Shown here: piece after piece, positions 1 to 8,229 of the stretch
Numbering within the stretch: position 1 is the stretch's first letter
Layout of the letters: the number at the start of each line of letters is the position of its first letter
DNA from: JAJDFU01 sp964641965
Lineage (GTDB): Bacteria > Bacteroidota > Bacteroidia > Chitinophagales > Saprospiraceae
Reading direction: 5' to 3'
DNA length: 64,000 nt
NCBI GenBank assembly: GCA_964641965.1
Contig: CAZXLD010000015.1
Span: 1-64,000, forward strand
Made by a program: the position numbers and the translations under genes
The notes under the pieces: model-generated
What the model was told of the DNA's origin: nothing
The model's database searches: none
Seen by the model: the letters and a program-made list of their open reading frames with translations, nothing else

Positions 1-2
1 TT

Positions 3-221
3 TTCAATCCGAAAACTCTAAGTTTGAATGGTTACCTTTTCAGGGAAGCTTACAGATCACTAGAAAACATATCTGGATTCAACTTCAATCCAGCCCTGTC
101 AATTAAACTATTCTCATTTAGTGATGAAGAAGAAAGCAAGCCCACAAATGTATTTTCAAATATGAATGACCAAGAAATTATAGATCAATTGCTTGACTTT
201 CCAGACTGGAAGGATGGATAA
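3..221 (+). CDS. partial hypothetical protein, C-terminal end, cut by window edge
   Basis: The frame is open from the left edge to a TAA at 219-221, so the start lies outside the window. The visible ~72 residues are acidic and end in DFPDWKDG. No family is recognised. The region is clearly more AT-rich than the rest of the window. The same frame stays open after the TAA and runs on for 22 protein-like codons into the next ORF (ATG at 288). The two pieces may therefore be one gene with a nonsense mutation, or two genes that happen to share a frame. Confidence 0.45.
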   Translation, partial: FNPKTLSLNGYLFREAYRSLENISGFNFNPALSIKLFSFSDEEESKPTNVFSNMNDQEIIDQLLDFPDWKDG

Positions 222-287
222 GATTTAGAAAAAATTTTTGAAAATGTAGATGAAGAATTCCGCAATCGTTATGGTAGGCTTCAAAAA

Positions 288-518
288 ATGAATGATAGTC
301 TTCACTACGAAATAGAGAATATTATCAGTGACTATTTTGACCTTTTAGATGAGTATAAACATTCTGCCCTTTCTTCTGGGGAAGTTATTGAAGAACTTAA
401 ATTCATTGAAGAACTTATTGAGGATCTTCACTATGACCACACAATAGAAGGAGACTTTGCTTTAATCCTTGATATGATCCAAAAAGAAATGAAGAAGTTA
501 AAAATTGCCGTAGAATAA
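288..518 (+). CDS. small acidic hypothetical protein (possible 3' half of an interrupted gene)
   Basis: This 76-codon ORF starts at ATG 288 and encodes a highly charged, leucine- and glutamate-rich protein that should be mostly helical. No family is recognised. It shares its frame with the ORF ending at 221. The codons between them (222-287) contain no other stop and read as plausible charged protein (DLEKIFENVDEEF). This favours a single gene split by TAA 219-221. Low GC and closeness to a tRNA gene fit accessory DNA such as an immunity or effector remnant, but nothing in the sequence proves a function. Confidence 0.45.
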   Translation: MNDSLHYEIENIISDYFDLLDEYKHSALSSGEVIEELKFIEELIEDLHYDHTIEGDFALILDMIQKEMKKLKIAVE

Positions 519-648
519 GTTCTCGATAAGAAGGAAAATTCACCTGAAACAAGAAAAAGAGGCAACAATTCAGGCAACACAAAAAAGAAAAAGCCCCACA
601 AGTTATTGACTTGCAGACCCTTAAAACTATCCCTCCGAAGTCAAAAGG

Positions 649-669
649 CGGATTAGCTGCGCTGATCCG
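649..669. repeat. short perfect-stem hairpin
   Basis: Nine base pairs (CGGATTAGC against GCTGATCCG, one T-G pair) enclose a three-base loop TGC. It lies in the non-coding stretch between the small ORFs and tRNA-Cys and has no following T-run, so it is not a typical terminator. Role unknown. Confidence 0.4.
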
Positions 670-686
670 GTGAGGGGGAGAGTTTA

Positions 687-807
687 AAAGCCTTGAAAAG
701 CCTGACCAAAGGTCAGCTTTTTCTTTGCTTGGGAATCTTCAAACGCCTTTGGCTTCCCATCAAAGAAAAAGCCCCGATGCAGAAGCATCGAGGCTTTTCA
801 AGGCTTT
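687..807. repeat. 121-bp imperfect inverted repeat next to tRNA-Cys
   Basis: The outer arms 687-703 and 791-807 are a perfect 17-bp inverted match. Further inside, 716-727 matches the complement of 761-772 (12 bp), and 730-735 matches 754-759. The whole stretch can fold into one long cruciform or hairpin with an 18-base tip. Smaller hairpins sit within it: CTGACC/GGTCAG near 702-716, and the tRNA terminator at 771-794. It ends two bases from the 3' end of the tRNA gene. It could be a non-autonomous element or a pair of duplicated terminators. Confidence 0.6.
766..794 (-). terminator. rho-independent terminator behind tRNA-Cys
   Basis: On the minus strand the 10-bp stem GCCTCGATGC / GCATCGGGGC (785-794 and 771-780, one G-T pair) closes a TTCT loop and is followed by TTTTTC. 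It lies 15 bases after the 3' end of the tRNA. Confidence 0.75.
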
Positions 808-808
808 G

Positions 809-879
809 AGGTCGGAAGCGGATTCGAACCGCTGTACGAGCTTTTGCAGAGCTCTGCCTAGCCACTCGGCCACCCGACC
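809..879 (-). tRNA. tRNA-Cys (GCA)
   Basis: The reverse complement folds as a 71-nt tRNA. The acceptor stem GGTCGGG pairs with TCCGACC, with discriminator U at 809. The D arm is GGCCGAGTGGCTAGGC and the T arm contains GGTTCGAATCC. The anticodon loop reads CTGCAAA, giving anticodon GCA for cysteine. U73 is the expected discriminator for tRNA-Cys. CCA is not encoded. Confidence 0.95.
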
Positions 880-895
880 GTTTTAGTTCGAAGGG

Positions 896-903
896 CAAAC
901 ATA
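896..903 (-). promoter_or_regulatory. -7 element of tRNA-Cys promoter
   Basis: The minus strand reads TATGTTTG, an exact match to the Bacteroidota -7 consensus TAnnTTTG, 16 bases upstream of the mature tRNA 5' end. Confidence 0.65.
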
Positions 904-1020
904 CATAATTCAAGCTTACAACGCCACCCTTTTTATGAAAGTTCGATTCAAAAAGGGAAAAGTAGAGCAAAGGAAAGAGTACAGACGAGTGACTAATTCC
1001 CGAATTCCAACATCCTCGTA

Positions 1021-1809
1021 TCAGTACCCCTCCATATCCATCATTTCCTTAAACCTGGCCTCCAGCACCTCCATTTTGTAGCGGTCCGCCAGGCGATACC
1101 GCAAAACCAGGCCGTCGGCTATTTCTTTTTCATAATATACCAACCCCAATCCTTTGGCATACACCTCCTTGCCTTCATAAACCAGACTCAACACCCCCTC
1201 CTGCCGGTCATCCATTCCTTCGCGCAAAAGAAATCGCACAGCCGGATATTTTTCCCCCTGAAATACCACACTGGTATCTCCATCAAAATACCGGTTCTGG
1301 ATTAAGGTATAACCGCGCGAGCTATCCATCGGATCCTCCCATGCCGTTCGAAATAGATAAATGCCTCCATTTTCTTCCACCCGAAATGGAAACACATCGG
1401 CCGATTCAATCTGGGTAGATACCTGCAACTGCTTCCCCTGCCCATCCGGATATAAAAGCAATAGTTCCTCAGCCTTCATTCCATTCCTAACCAGGCGCTC
1501 GTTGGTAAACACCAAGGGCAACAAGTCCTGATCGTACTGCATAACCGTCAGCGATACTGCACCATCTCCAATGAAGGATCGGTAATACCGGTACTCCGGC
1601 GGGAAACCATTTCCATCCTCTGTTTGATATTCGTACACCAGCCCTTCGGTCAGGCTCTTCAGAGGGAAATAATAATCCCGAATATCTCGCTTGCCCAACC
1701 CGGTACAAGCAGCCCCAACCCATAGGAGCAGGACGATTACAATTCCTTTGTCAATAGAGCGCAACCCAAACTTGGATCTGTTCGTTTTACACAAGTGCCA
1801 CTTTGGCAT
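1021..1809 (-). CDS. hypothetical lipoprotein
   Basis: The protein of about 262 residues has a basic N-terminus, a hydrophobic stretch and a lipobox VGAAC, so it should be a lipid-anchored envelope protein. The rest is soluble and rich in beta-prone, Tyr- and Gly-containing segments. No family is recognised with confidence. An upstream in-frame ATG at 1860 would give 279 residues. The ATG at 1809 was preferred because it has an A-rich leader and a more normal signal-peptide length. The gene diverges from secA. Confidence 0.75.
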   Translation of the reverse strand: MPKWHLCKTNRSKFGLRSIDKGIVIVLLLWVGAACTGLGKRDIRDYYFPLKSLTEGLVYEYQTEDGNGFPPEYRYYRSFIGDGAVSLTVMQYDQDLLPLVFTNERLVRNGMKAEELLLLYPDGQGKQLQVSTQIESADVFPFRVEENGGIYLFRTAWEDPMDSSRGYTLIQNRYFDGDTSVVFQGEKYPAVRFLLREGMDDRQEGVLSLVYEGKEVYAKGLGLVYYEKEIADGLVLRYRLADRYKMEVLEARFKEMMDMEGY

Positions 1810-1944
1810 ACTTTTTTCTTTGGTATGGTTCATGTCCAAAACAGGGTGTAAGAAGAACAAATATACTCAGGACATCTATTGGTGCTTGGTCAGCCAATAG
1901 CTGATCCAAAAGCACTGGCAGGCAGCAGCCTCCGTTGAATATCG

Positions 1945-1952
1945 TATCTTTG
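1945..1952 (+). promoter_or_regulatory. -7 element of secA promoter
   Basis: TATCTTTG matches TAnnTTTG and sits 34 bases upstream of the secA start. No convincing -33 TTG was found at the usual distance. Confidence 0.55.
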
Positions 1953-1986
1953 TAAGCCTTCGTTTGAAGCCTAGAAAGCACAGCTA

Positions 1987-4900
1987 ATGTTAGATTTTGT
2001 CAAGAAAATATTCGGTAGCAAATACGACCGCGACGTCGCGAAATACGCTCCTTATGTGGAGCAGATTAACGAGTTGCAGGAATCCTTTGAAACACTTTCC
2101 CATGACGAGCTCCGCGGAAAAACGCAGGAGTTCAAAGCACGAATAGCGGACTATTTGTCTGAATTTGACGAGGAGCGGGATCGTTTGCAGAAAGAGGCCG
2201 ACCAGGAAGAAAATATCTTTCGAAAAGAAGAAATTTTCGCAGAACTGGACGAGCTTCAAGAAGGGCGTGATAAAGCGTTGGAGGAAGTGCTCTGGGAACT
2301 TCTTCCGGAGGCTTTTGCAGTGGTCAAGGAAACCGCTCGCCGATTTAAGGAAAACGAAACGATCGAAGTTACGGCTACGGAGCTGGATCGCACCTTGGCG
2401 ACCAAACCCAAAAAGACCTACGTTTCGATCAAAAAGGACACTGCTCTCTGGAAAAACCAATGGGTGGCTGCCGGCGGGGACATCACCTGGAATATGGTCC
2501 ATTACGATGTGCAGCTGATCGGTGGGATGGTATTGCACGACGGTAAGATTGCAGAGATGGCCACCGGTGAAGGTAAAACCCTTGTTGCCACCCTGCCTGC
2601 CTATTTGAACGGGCTTAGTGGCTTGGGTGTCCACGTCATCACTGTTAACGATTACCTGGCACGACGCGACTGCGAATGGGTGGGGCCCATTTTTGAGTTT
2701 CTACAGCTCACTGTCGACTGTATCGACCAATATCAACCTCATTCCGAAGACCGCAAAGCCGCCTACCGCTGCGATGTTACCTACGGGACAAACAACGAGT
2801 TTGGGTTCGATTACCTCCGGGACAATATGGTTCGCTCTCAGGATGAAATGGTGCAGGCCAAGCATCATTTTACCATGATTGATGAGGTGGATTCTGTTTT
2901 GATTGACGATGCTCGAACGCCGCTGATTATTTCCGGACCGGTTCCAAAAGGATCGGAGGAGCAAGAATACAATCAACTACGCCCTCTGGTGGAAAAGCTG
3001 ATTGCAGCCCAACGAAAGCTGGCCACCGAGTACCTCGCCGAAGCCAAGCGCTTATTCAAGGAAGGTGAAACCGGATATCAGGAAGGGGAGGCCGGTATGG
3101 CATTGCTTCGGGCTTTCCGCGCATTACCTAAATACCGCCCCCTGATTAAGTTTCTGAGTGAGGACGGGGTCAAAGTCTCCCTGCAAAAATCAGAGAATTT
3201 CTACATGCAGGAGCAGAATAAGAATATGCACCTGGTAGATGAGCCGCTTTATTTCACCATTGAGGAAAAAACCCGAGCGGTAGAGCTGACTGAAAAAGGG
3301 GCAGAATACCTGGCCAAAGGCAATGAGGATTCCCAGTTTTTTATCATGCCGGATATCGTTTCCCGGATGGTAGAGATCGATGGAAATGAGGACCTATCTA
3401 CAGCGGATAAACAAGAGGCCAAAACCCAGCTTTCCCAGGAATTTGCGATTAAATCCCGCCGCCTCCACTCGGTCAATCAATTGCTAAAGGCCTACACCCT
3501 TTTCGAAAAGGACGTCGATTACGTCGTAATGGCCGGTGAGGTTAAGATCGTAGACGAACAAACCGGCCGGATGATGGAAGGCCGGCGCTATTCCGATGGA
3601 TTGCATCAGGCCTTGGAGGCCAAGGAAAATGTCAAAGTGGGTGAGATCACCCAAACCTACGCCACGATTACCCTGCAGAATTATTTCCGGATGTATCACA
3701 AGCTGGCCGGTATGACCGGTACGGCCGAAACCGAGGCTGGTGAATTCTGGGAAATCTATAAACTCGACGTGGTGGTCATCCCAACCAACCGCCCTATCGT
3801 TCGCGACGATCGGGAAGACCTGGTGTTCAAAACTGCGCGTGAAAAATACAATGCTGTAATTGACGAAGTGGAGGAGTTGCGCAATGCCGGCAGGCCGATC
3901 CTGGTCGGTACCACCTCCGTGGATATTTCCGAAAAATTAAGCCGTCTTCTCGATCGTCGAAATATCCCGCACAACGTCCTCAATGCCAAGCAGCACCAAC
4001 GCGAAGCCGAAGTTGTTGCCGAAGCGGGCCGTCCGGGCAATGTAACCCTGGCAACCAATATGGCTGGTCGGGGTACAGATATCAAAATTTCTGATCAGGT
4101 CAAACAAGCAGGCGGATTGGCGATCATTGGCACGGAGCGACATGATTCGCGTCGGGTGGACCGGCAGCTGCGTGGGCGTGCCGGTCGACAGGGAGATCCA
4201 GGTAGCTCCCAGTTTTATGTCTCCCTGGAAGACAACCTGATGCGCTTGTTCCAATCCGAGCGGATAGCCAAACTGATGGATCGGCTGGGCCATCAGGATG
4301 GAGAGGTTATCCAACACTCCATGGTAACCAAATCTATTGAGCGGGCTCAGAAAAAGGTGGAGGAAAACAACTTCGGCATCCGCAAGCGTCTGTTGGAATA
4401 CGACGATGTAATGAACATCCAGCGGGAAGCCATTTACAAAAAGCGGGAAAATGCACTTTCCGGAGCAAGGTTATCTGTCGATCTGAATAATATGTTCCAT
4501 GGATTGATGTCCAGCCTGGTGGCTCAACACCGCAGCAGGGGTGATGTAGAGTCCTTCCGCAGGGACTCGCTAAGCTTGCTGGGCATGGATCCCCAGATCT
4601 CGGAAACAGATTTTTCCGAAAATCCAGAAGAAGAGGTGGTGGCTTTGTTTGAGTCTCAGTTTTACGATTATTATCGCCAAAAAGGGGAACAAATCAGTCA
4701 AGCATTGCTCCCACAGATTCAGCATGTCTTTGAAACCAAAGGAAACCAATACAAGCGGATTTTGATCCCGTTCTCTGATGGCAGCGCTCAACCATTGGCC
4801 ATCACAGCTGATATTGAGGAAGCTGTCAGCACGAATGGGAAGTCTATCGGTACGGATATCGAAAAGGCGGTGACTCTGGCTATCATTGATGTAAAATGGA

Positions 4901-5298
4901 AGGAGCATCTTCGATCCATGGATGAATTAAAGGATGCCTCCCAAGCAGCCTCCTTTGAGCAAAAGGATCCTTTGGTCGTCTACAAGATGGAAGCCTACAA
5001 TTTGTTTGAGCAGCTCATCTACGAGATCAATGAATCGGTCACTTCCTATCTGTCCAAGGGTACCTTGGTATTTGCGGATGGACGGTCTTTGGAGCAGGCT
5101 CGGGAGGAGCGGACCGATATGAGTAAAACGCAGACCAATCGCTCGGAGGAAGCAGCCCGACGGGCAGCCGCGCAAAGTGCAGGACGCCGCCGGTCGAAAC
5201 CGGAGACGATTGTCCGCAGTGAGAAAAAAGTAGGACGAAATGACCCATGTCCCTGTGGTAGCGGAAAGAAATACAAGCACTGTCACGGACGTTCCTAA
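1987..5298 (+). CDS. secA: protein translocase ATPase SecA
   Basis: SecA is the ATPase motor that drives unfolded preproteins through the SecYEG channel. Visible features are Walker A MATGEGKT near residue 190, Walker B region MIDEVDSVLIDDARTPLI near 297, and the second helicase domain motif TNMAGRGTDIK near 695. The C-terminal zinc/SecB-binding motif is CPCGSGKKYKHCH. At 1103 residues it is longer than the ~900 of E. coli. The extra length is a charged insertion after the Walker B region (about residues 325-440), as usual for Bacteroidota SecA. It is alone on its strand here, with its own -7 element. All core motifs are present, so it should be functional. Confidence 0.98.
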   Translation: MLDFVKKIFGSKYDRDVAKYAPYVEQINELQESFETLSHDELRGKTQEFKARIADYLSEFDEERDRLQKEADQEENIFRKEEIFAELDELQEGRDKALEEVLWELLPEAFAVVKETARRFKENETIEVTATELDRTLATKPKKTYVSIKKDTALWKNQWVAAGGDITWNMVHYDVQLIGGMVLHDGKIAEMATGEGKTLVATLPAYLNGLSGLGVHVITVNDYLARRDCEWVGPIFEFLQLTVDCIDQYQPHSEDRKAAYRCDVTYGTNNEFGFDYLRDNMVRSQDEMVQAKHHFTMIDEVDSVLIDDARTPLIISGPVPKGSEEQEYNQLRPLVEKLIAAQRKLATEYLAEAKRLFKEGETGYQEGEAGMALLRAFRALPKYRPLIKFLSEDGVKVSLQKSENFYMQEQNKNMHLVDEPLYFTIEEKTRAVELTEKGAEYLAKGNEDSQFFIMPDIVSRMVEIDGNEDLSTADKQEAKTQLSQEFAIKSRRLHSVNQLLKAYTLFEKDVDYVVMAGEVKIVDEQTGRMMEGRRYSDGLHQALEAKENVKVGEITQTYATITLQNYFRMYHKLAGMTGTAETEAGEFWEIYKLDVVVIPTNRPIVRDDREDLVFKTAREKYNAVIDEVEELRNAGRPILVGTTSVDISEKLSRLLDRRNIPHNVLNAKQHQREAEVVAEAGRPGNVTLATNMAGRGTDIKISDQVKQAGGLAIIGTERHDSRRVDRQLRGRAGRQGDPGSSQFYVSLEDNLMRLFQSERIAKLMDRLGHQDGEVIQHSMVTKSIERAQKKVEENNFGIRKRLLEYDDVMNIQREAIYKKRENALSGARLSVDLNNMFHGLMSSLVAQHRSRGDVESFRRDSLSLLGMDPQISETDFSENPEEEVVALFESQFYDYYRQKGEQISQALLPQIQHVFETKGNQYKRILIPFSDGSAQPLAITADIEEAVSTNGKSIGTDIEKAVTLAIIDVKWKEHLRSMDELKDASQAASFEQKDPLVVYKMEAYNLFEQLIYEINESVTSYLSKGTLVFADGRSLEQAREERTDMSKTQTNRSEEAARRAAAQSAGRRRSKPETIVRSEKKVGRNDPCPCGSGKKYKHCHGRS

Positions 5299-5463
5299 GT
5301 CTCCTGTTTTTTGGATTGGGCAATAAGTGACCTGGGCAGTATCCGCACTGCATCCGACCTTCACGCTATTTCATCTTGTCAAGCCTTGGTATGAGGCAAT
5401 ACCGTAGCATATTCTGCCAAAAAAATTTGCCCTGTACCTATCAGATGGGGAGAATCAAACTTA

Positions 5464-5487
5464 TTTATCTAATTTTCGAGAGATAAA
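5464..5487. repeat. stem-loop between secA and deoC
   Basis: TTTATCT pairs with AGATAAA around a ten-base loop. It lies in the 231-bp gap 5299-5529, where no other gene or clear promoter was seen. It could end secA transcripts, but there is no strong T-run. Confidence 0.3.
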
Positions 5488-5529
5488 TCCTATTGGCCTG
5501 AATGTCTATTATAATTAATTGCCTCCCAG

Positions 5530-6180
5530 ATGGACTTGGCTCCCTACATTGACCATACCTTACTTAGCCCGGACGCTAAAAGCAAGGATATCGAACGAAT
5601 CTGCGAAGAAGCTAAGATTCACGCCTTCTGCGCCGTCTGCGTGCCACCATACTTTGTCAAAACAGCGAACCAGTCTTTGCTGGATACTGAGGTAAAAGTG
5701 GCTACGGTAATCGGCTTTCCTATGGGTTACAGCAAAACCTCAGCCAAGGTGGAAGAGATAAAAAAAGCCATTGATGACGGGGCTGATGAATTGGATGTGG
5801 TGGTTAACCGTTGTGCGCTAAAATCAGATCAATGGAATTTCCTCCAAAGCGACCTGGAAAGTATGACGGTGGCGGCCCAATTCAAAGGGAAAAAGGTAAA
5901 GGCCATTTTGGAAACCTCTCAATTATCTGCTTCAGAGCTCGAACGCCTGTGTCAGGTTTGTAACGGGATTGGGGTTGATTTTGTGAAAACGTCAACCGGA
6001 CTAAGTAGAGCAGGGGCTACCTTGGACGTTGTCCGAACCCTGAAACAATGGATCAAGCCCGGTATCCAAATCAAAGCCTCGGGTGGAATTCGCACCCACG
6101 AGCAAGCGGTTGCAATGATAGAAGCAGGTGCTTTCCGTATCGGCACCTCCAATGGCGTTGCCCTCTTAAACAACCTTTAA
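5530..6180 (+). CDS. deoC: deoxyribose-phosphate aldolase DeoC
   Basis: DeoC cleaves 2-deoxyribose-5-phosphate to glyceraldehyde-3-phosphate and acetaldehyde in deoxynucleoside catabolism. The 216-residue TIM barrel starts with the typical YIDHTLL and contains GFPMG. The acidic catalytic strand is DELDVVVN. The Schiff-base lysine is in VDFVKTSTG (about residue 152) and a second active-site lysine in IKASGGIRT (about 182). Length is normal for the short bacterial form. No other nucleoside catabolism gene is nearby. Confidence 0.95.
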   Translation: MDLAPYIDHTLLSPDAKSKDIERICEEAKIHAFCAVCVPPYFVKTANQSLLDTEVKVATVIGFPMGYSKTSAKVEEIKKAIDDGADELDVVVNRCALKSDQWNFLQSDLESMTVAAQFKGKKVKAILETSQLSASELERLCQVCNGIGVDFVKTSTGLSRAGATLDVVRTLKQWIKPGIQIKASGGIRTHEQAVAMIEAGAFRIGTSNGVALLNNL

Positions 6181-6300
6181 CTTGAGCAAAGCGGAAATCA
6201 TCCTCTGTCTACCCGGCGGAATTGATCGCTGCTCCATTCCCAGTATAGGATCTTGAGCTCATAAGGTCAGTCTCCAAAATAAAGAGTTGATTTTCATCCT

Positions 6301-6308
6301 TATATTTG
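6301..6308 (+). promoter_or_regulatory. -7 element upstream of SPOR gene
   Basis: TATATTTG matches TAnnTTTG exactly. It overlaps a possible TTG start at 6306, which argues that translation really begins at ATG 6324. Confidence 0.6.
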
Positions 6309-6323
6309 TTTAAAAGCTTAAGC

Positions 6324-6725
6324 ATGTTCCGGACCGTCTTGGTTTTTTTCCTTTTTATTCTTTGCTATTCCAGCCTCTCTGGTCAATCCATTCGAATCCA
6401 GCAAGACACTTCTATCAGCCTACTGTTTGACCGATTTGTTTCGCTAAATAAAGAAAGAGGGTATCAGGATGGCTGGCGCATCCAGATCCTTAGCACAACC
6501 GACCGGCAACGTATGGAGAGTATGCGCCAAGCTTTTCTTTACCGTTTTCCGAATATTCCAACCAGCTGGGTCCACAATCCGCCCTACTATAAATTGCGAG
6601 CAGGCGCCTTTGCGACCAAGCTCGAAGCCGTCCACTTGTTGCACTTAGTGCAACAGGAATTTCCCAGTGCCTATCTCACCCAGGATAATTATGTCAGACC
6701 TCAGGAATTATTGGAAATCTATTGA
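6324..6725 (+). CDS. secreted SPOR-domain protein
   Basis: The 133-residue protein has a clear Sec signal peptide (FRTVLVFFLFILCYSSLSG). Its C-terminal half resembles a SPOR domain, which binds denuded glycan strands of peptidoglycan: GWRIQILSTTDR, then YKLRAGAFATKLEA and a final YLTQD strand. It lies 34 bp upstream of rodA, so a role in cell-wall growth or septation is likely by context. The start was chosen because the earlier TTG overlaps the promoter. Assignment rests on motif shape and length, not on an alignment. Confidence 0.75.
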   Translation: MFRTVLVFFLFILCYSSLSGQSIRIQQDTSISLLFDRFVSLNKERGYQDGWRIQILSTTDRQRMESMRQAFLYRFPNIPTSWVHNPPYYKLRAGAFATKLEAVHLLHLVQQEFPSAYLTQDNYVRPQELLEIY

Positions 6726-6759
6726 TTAACCGCCCAGTAGCCAGTAGCAGCAACCATTT

Positions 6760-8166
6760 ATGAGAGAAAGGACTTCCACCGGATTCAAGTACGTTGACTG
6801 GACCACTTTCTCCTTGTATTTGTGTATGATGGGGATCGGCTGGTTTATGATATTATCCGTCGGTAATGATGGACCAGTCTTCCAGGATTTTCTGAATCAA
6901 CCTGCGGGCAAACAAGCCATTTGGATTGGAATCAGTCTTTGTGTATTCCTGTTGATCTTCCTGATCAAAACGCGTATTTGGCAAGTGGGCGCCATCTACA
7001 TTTATGGCTTTTCGATCCTACTCCTCATTGCAGTCCTTGTGGTGGGTACCGACATCAAGGGGGCCAGGTCGTGGTTTGTATTTGGTGGATTTTCATTTCA
7101 GCCAGGTGAACTAGCCAAATTTGGAACGGCCTTGATCCTGGCCTATTACCTTGCCCAGTTTAATGTACAACTTAAGGATCCCCGTACCCTGTTTACGGTT
7201 TTGATCCTGTTATTTATCCCTACTTTTTTAATCCTCCTGCAGCCGGATGCAGGCTCTGCGCTCGTTTTCTCCTCCTTCTTCATCTTGCTGTTTCGGGCTG
7301 GGCTTTCCCACTGGTATTATCTCGTGGGCGTACTCATGATCGGTGCCGCCCTGGGGGGTATCTATTTTGAAGATCCCTGGTTCGTTATCGCCGGTCTGGT
7401 GGCTGCAGGATTAATTGGGATAACTGCTCTTTATCCAAACAAATGGCTGGGTATTACCCTGGCACTTGGATTATCAGGAGCCTGCATTACCTGGGGCGCT
7501 CTAGGAAATAAAACCGCTGCTCTGATCGCTCTTCTCCTGATCCTCTTGGCCAGTACATTACGGTTGTACAAATTTAACCTGCTTAAAATTGGCAGCTTGG
7601 TATCTGTCGTATTCTTGATCTGTGCCGGTATTTCCTTTGCGTCTAATTATGGTTTTGAAAAGATATTGCAACCCCATCAACAAGATCGGATTAATGTGTG
7701 GTTTCGCCAGGGAATGGCGAATGCCCAGGGTGCCAGTTATAACCTGGTACAATCCAAAACAGCTATCGGATCGGGCGGCCTCCTCGGCAAAGGCTTTCGG
7801 CAGGGGACCATGACCAAATTCAGGCACGTACCTGAACAGAGCACCGATTTTATTTTTTGCACTGTAGGGGAAGAACAGGGCTTTGTAGGAAGTGCCTTGC
7901 TGATCCTTTTATTCCTTTGGTTGTTCCAGCGTTTAATCTCTATAGCCGAACGGCAGCAAAGCCTTTTTACCAGATATTACGCCTATGGTTTCCTGGGCAT
8001 TTTATTTGTACACTTTTTTGTAAACATTGGTATGACCATTGGGGTAATGCCCATTATAGGGATTCCACTTCCTTTCATCAGCAAAGGAGGTTCATCCCTG
8101 CTTGGATTCACTATAATGATGGCTGTATTGCTAAAAATGGATAGCAAGCGCTTCCAAATGACTTAA
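6760..8166 (+). CDS. rodA: peptidoglycan glycosyltransferase RodA (SEDS family)
   Basis: This polytopic inner-membrane SEDS protein polymerises lipid II with PBP2 during elongation. Signature segments are SFQPGELAKFG, LQPDAGSALVF, the long loop IGSGGLLGKGFRQGT and VPEQSTDFIFCTVGEEQG, and the C-terminal GIPLPFISKGGSSL. At 468 residues it is longer than the ~370 of E. coli RodA. The extra length is hydrophobic helices in the middle (about residues 195-285), a known feature of Bacteroidota RodA. It is not next to mrdA, which is at 61.1 kb together with mreBCD; here it follows a SPOR protein. RodA is favoured over FtsW because no division genes are nearby. Confidence 0.92.
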   Translation: MRERTSTGFKYVDWTTFSLYLCMMGIGWFMILSVGNDGPVFQDFLNQPAGKQAIWIGISLCVFLLIFLIKTRIWQVGAIYIYGFSILLLIAVLVVGTDIKGARSWFVFGGFSFQPGELAKFGTALILAYYLAQFNVQLKDPRTLFTVLILLFIPTFLILLQPDAGSALVFSSFFILLFRAGLSHWYYLVGVLMIGAALGGIYFEDPWFVIAGLVAAGLIGITALYPNKWLGITLALGLSGACITWGALGNKTAALIALLLILLASTLRLYKFNLLKIGSLVSVVFLICAGISFASNYGFEKILQPHQQDRINVWFRQGMANAQGASYNLVQSKTAIGSGGLLGKGFRQGTMTKFRHVPEQSTDFIFCTVGEEQGFVGSALLILLFLWLFQRLISIAERQQSLFTRYYAYGFLGILFVHFFVNIGMTIGVMPIIGIPLPFISKGGSSLLGFTIMMAVLLKMDSKRFQMT

Positions 8167-8202
8167 GCCCAATCGCTTTTTACCACTTCCATTCTACTTG
8201 CC

Positions 8203-8210
8203 TACCTTTG
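8203..8210 (+). promoter_or_regulatory. -7 element of tgt promoter
   Basis: TACCTTTG followed by C fits TAnnTTTGC. It lies 20 bases before the first possible tgt start, with a T-run about 21 bases further upstream as a weak -33. Confidence 0.6.
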
Positions 8211-8229
8211 CGCTTTTCATTTATCAACA

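Noticed and set aside
713..970. 85-codon minus-strand ORF across the tRNA-Cys locus
   Set aside because: It runs through the tRNA gene, its terminator and the inverted repeat; composition is not protein-like.
1990..2634. Long minus-strand ORF inside secA
   Set aside because: Fully antisense to a conserved SecA domain; a shadow of the real gene.
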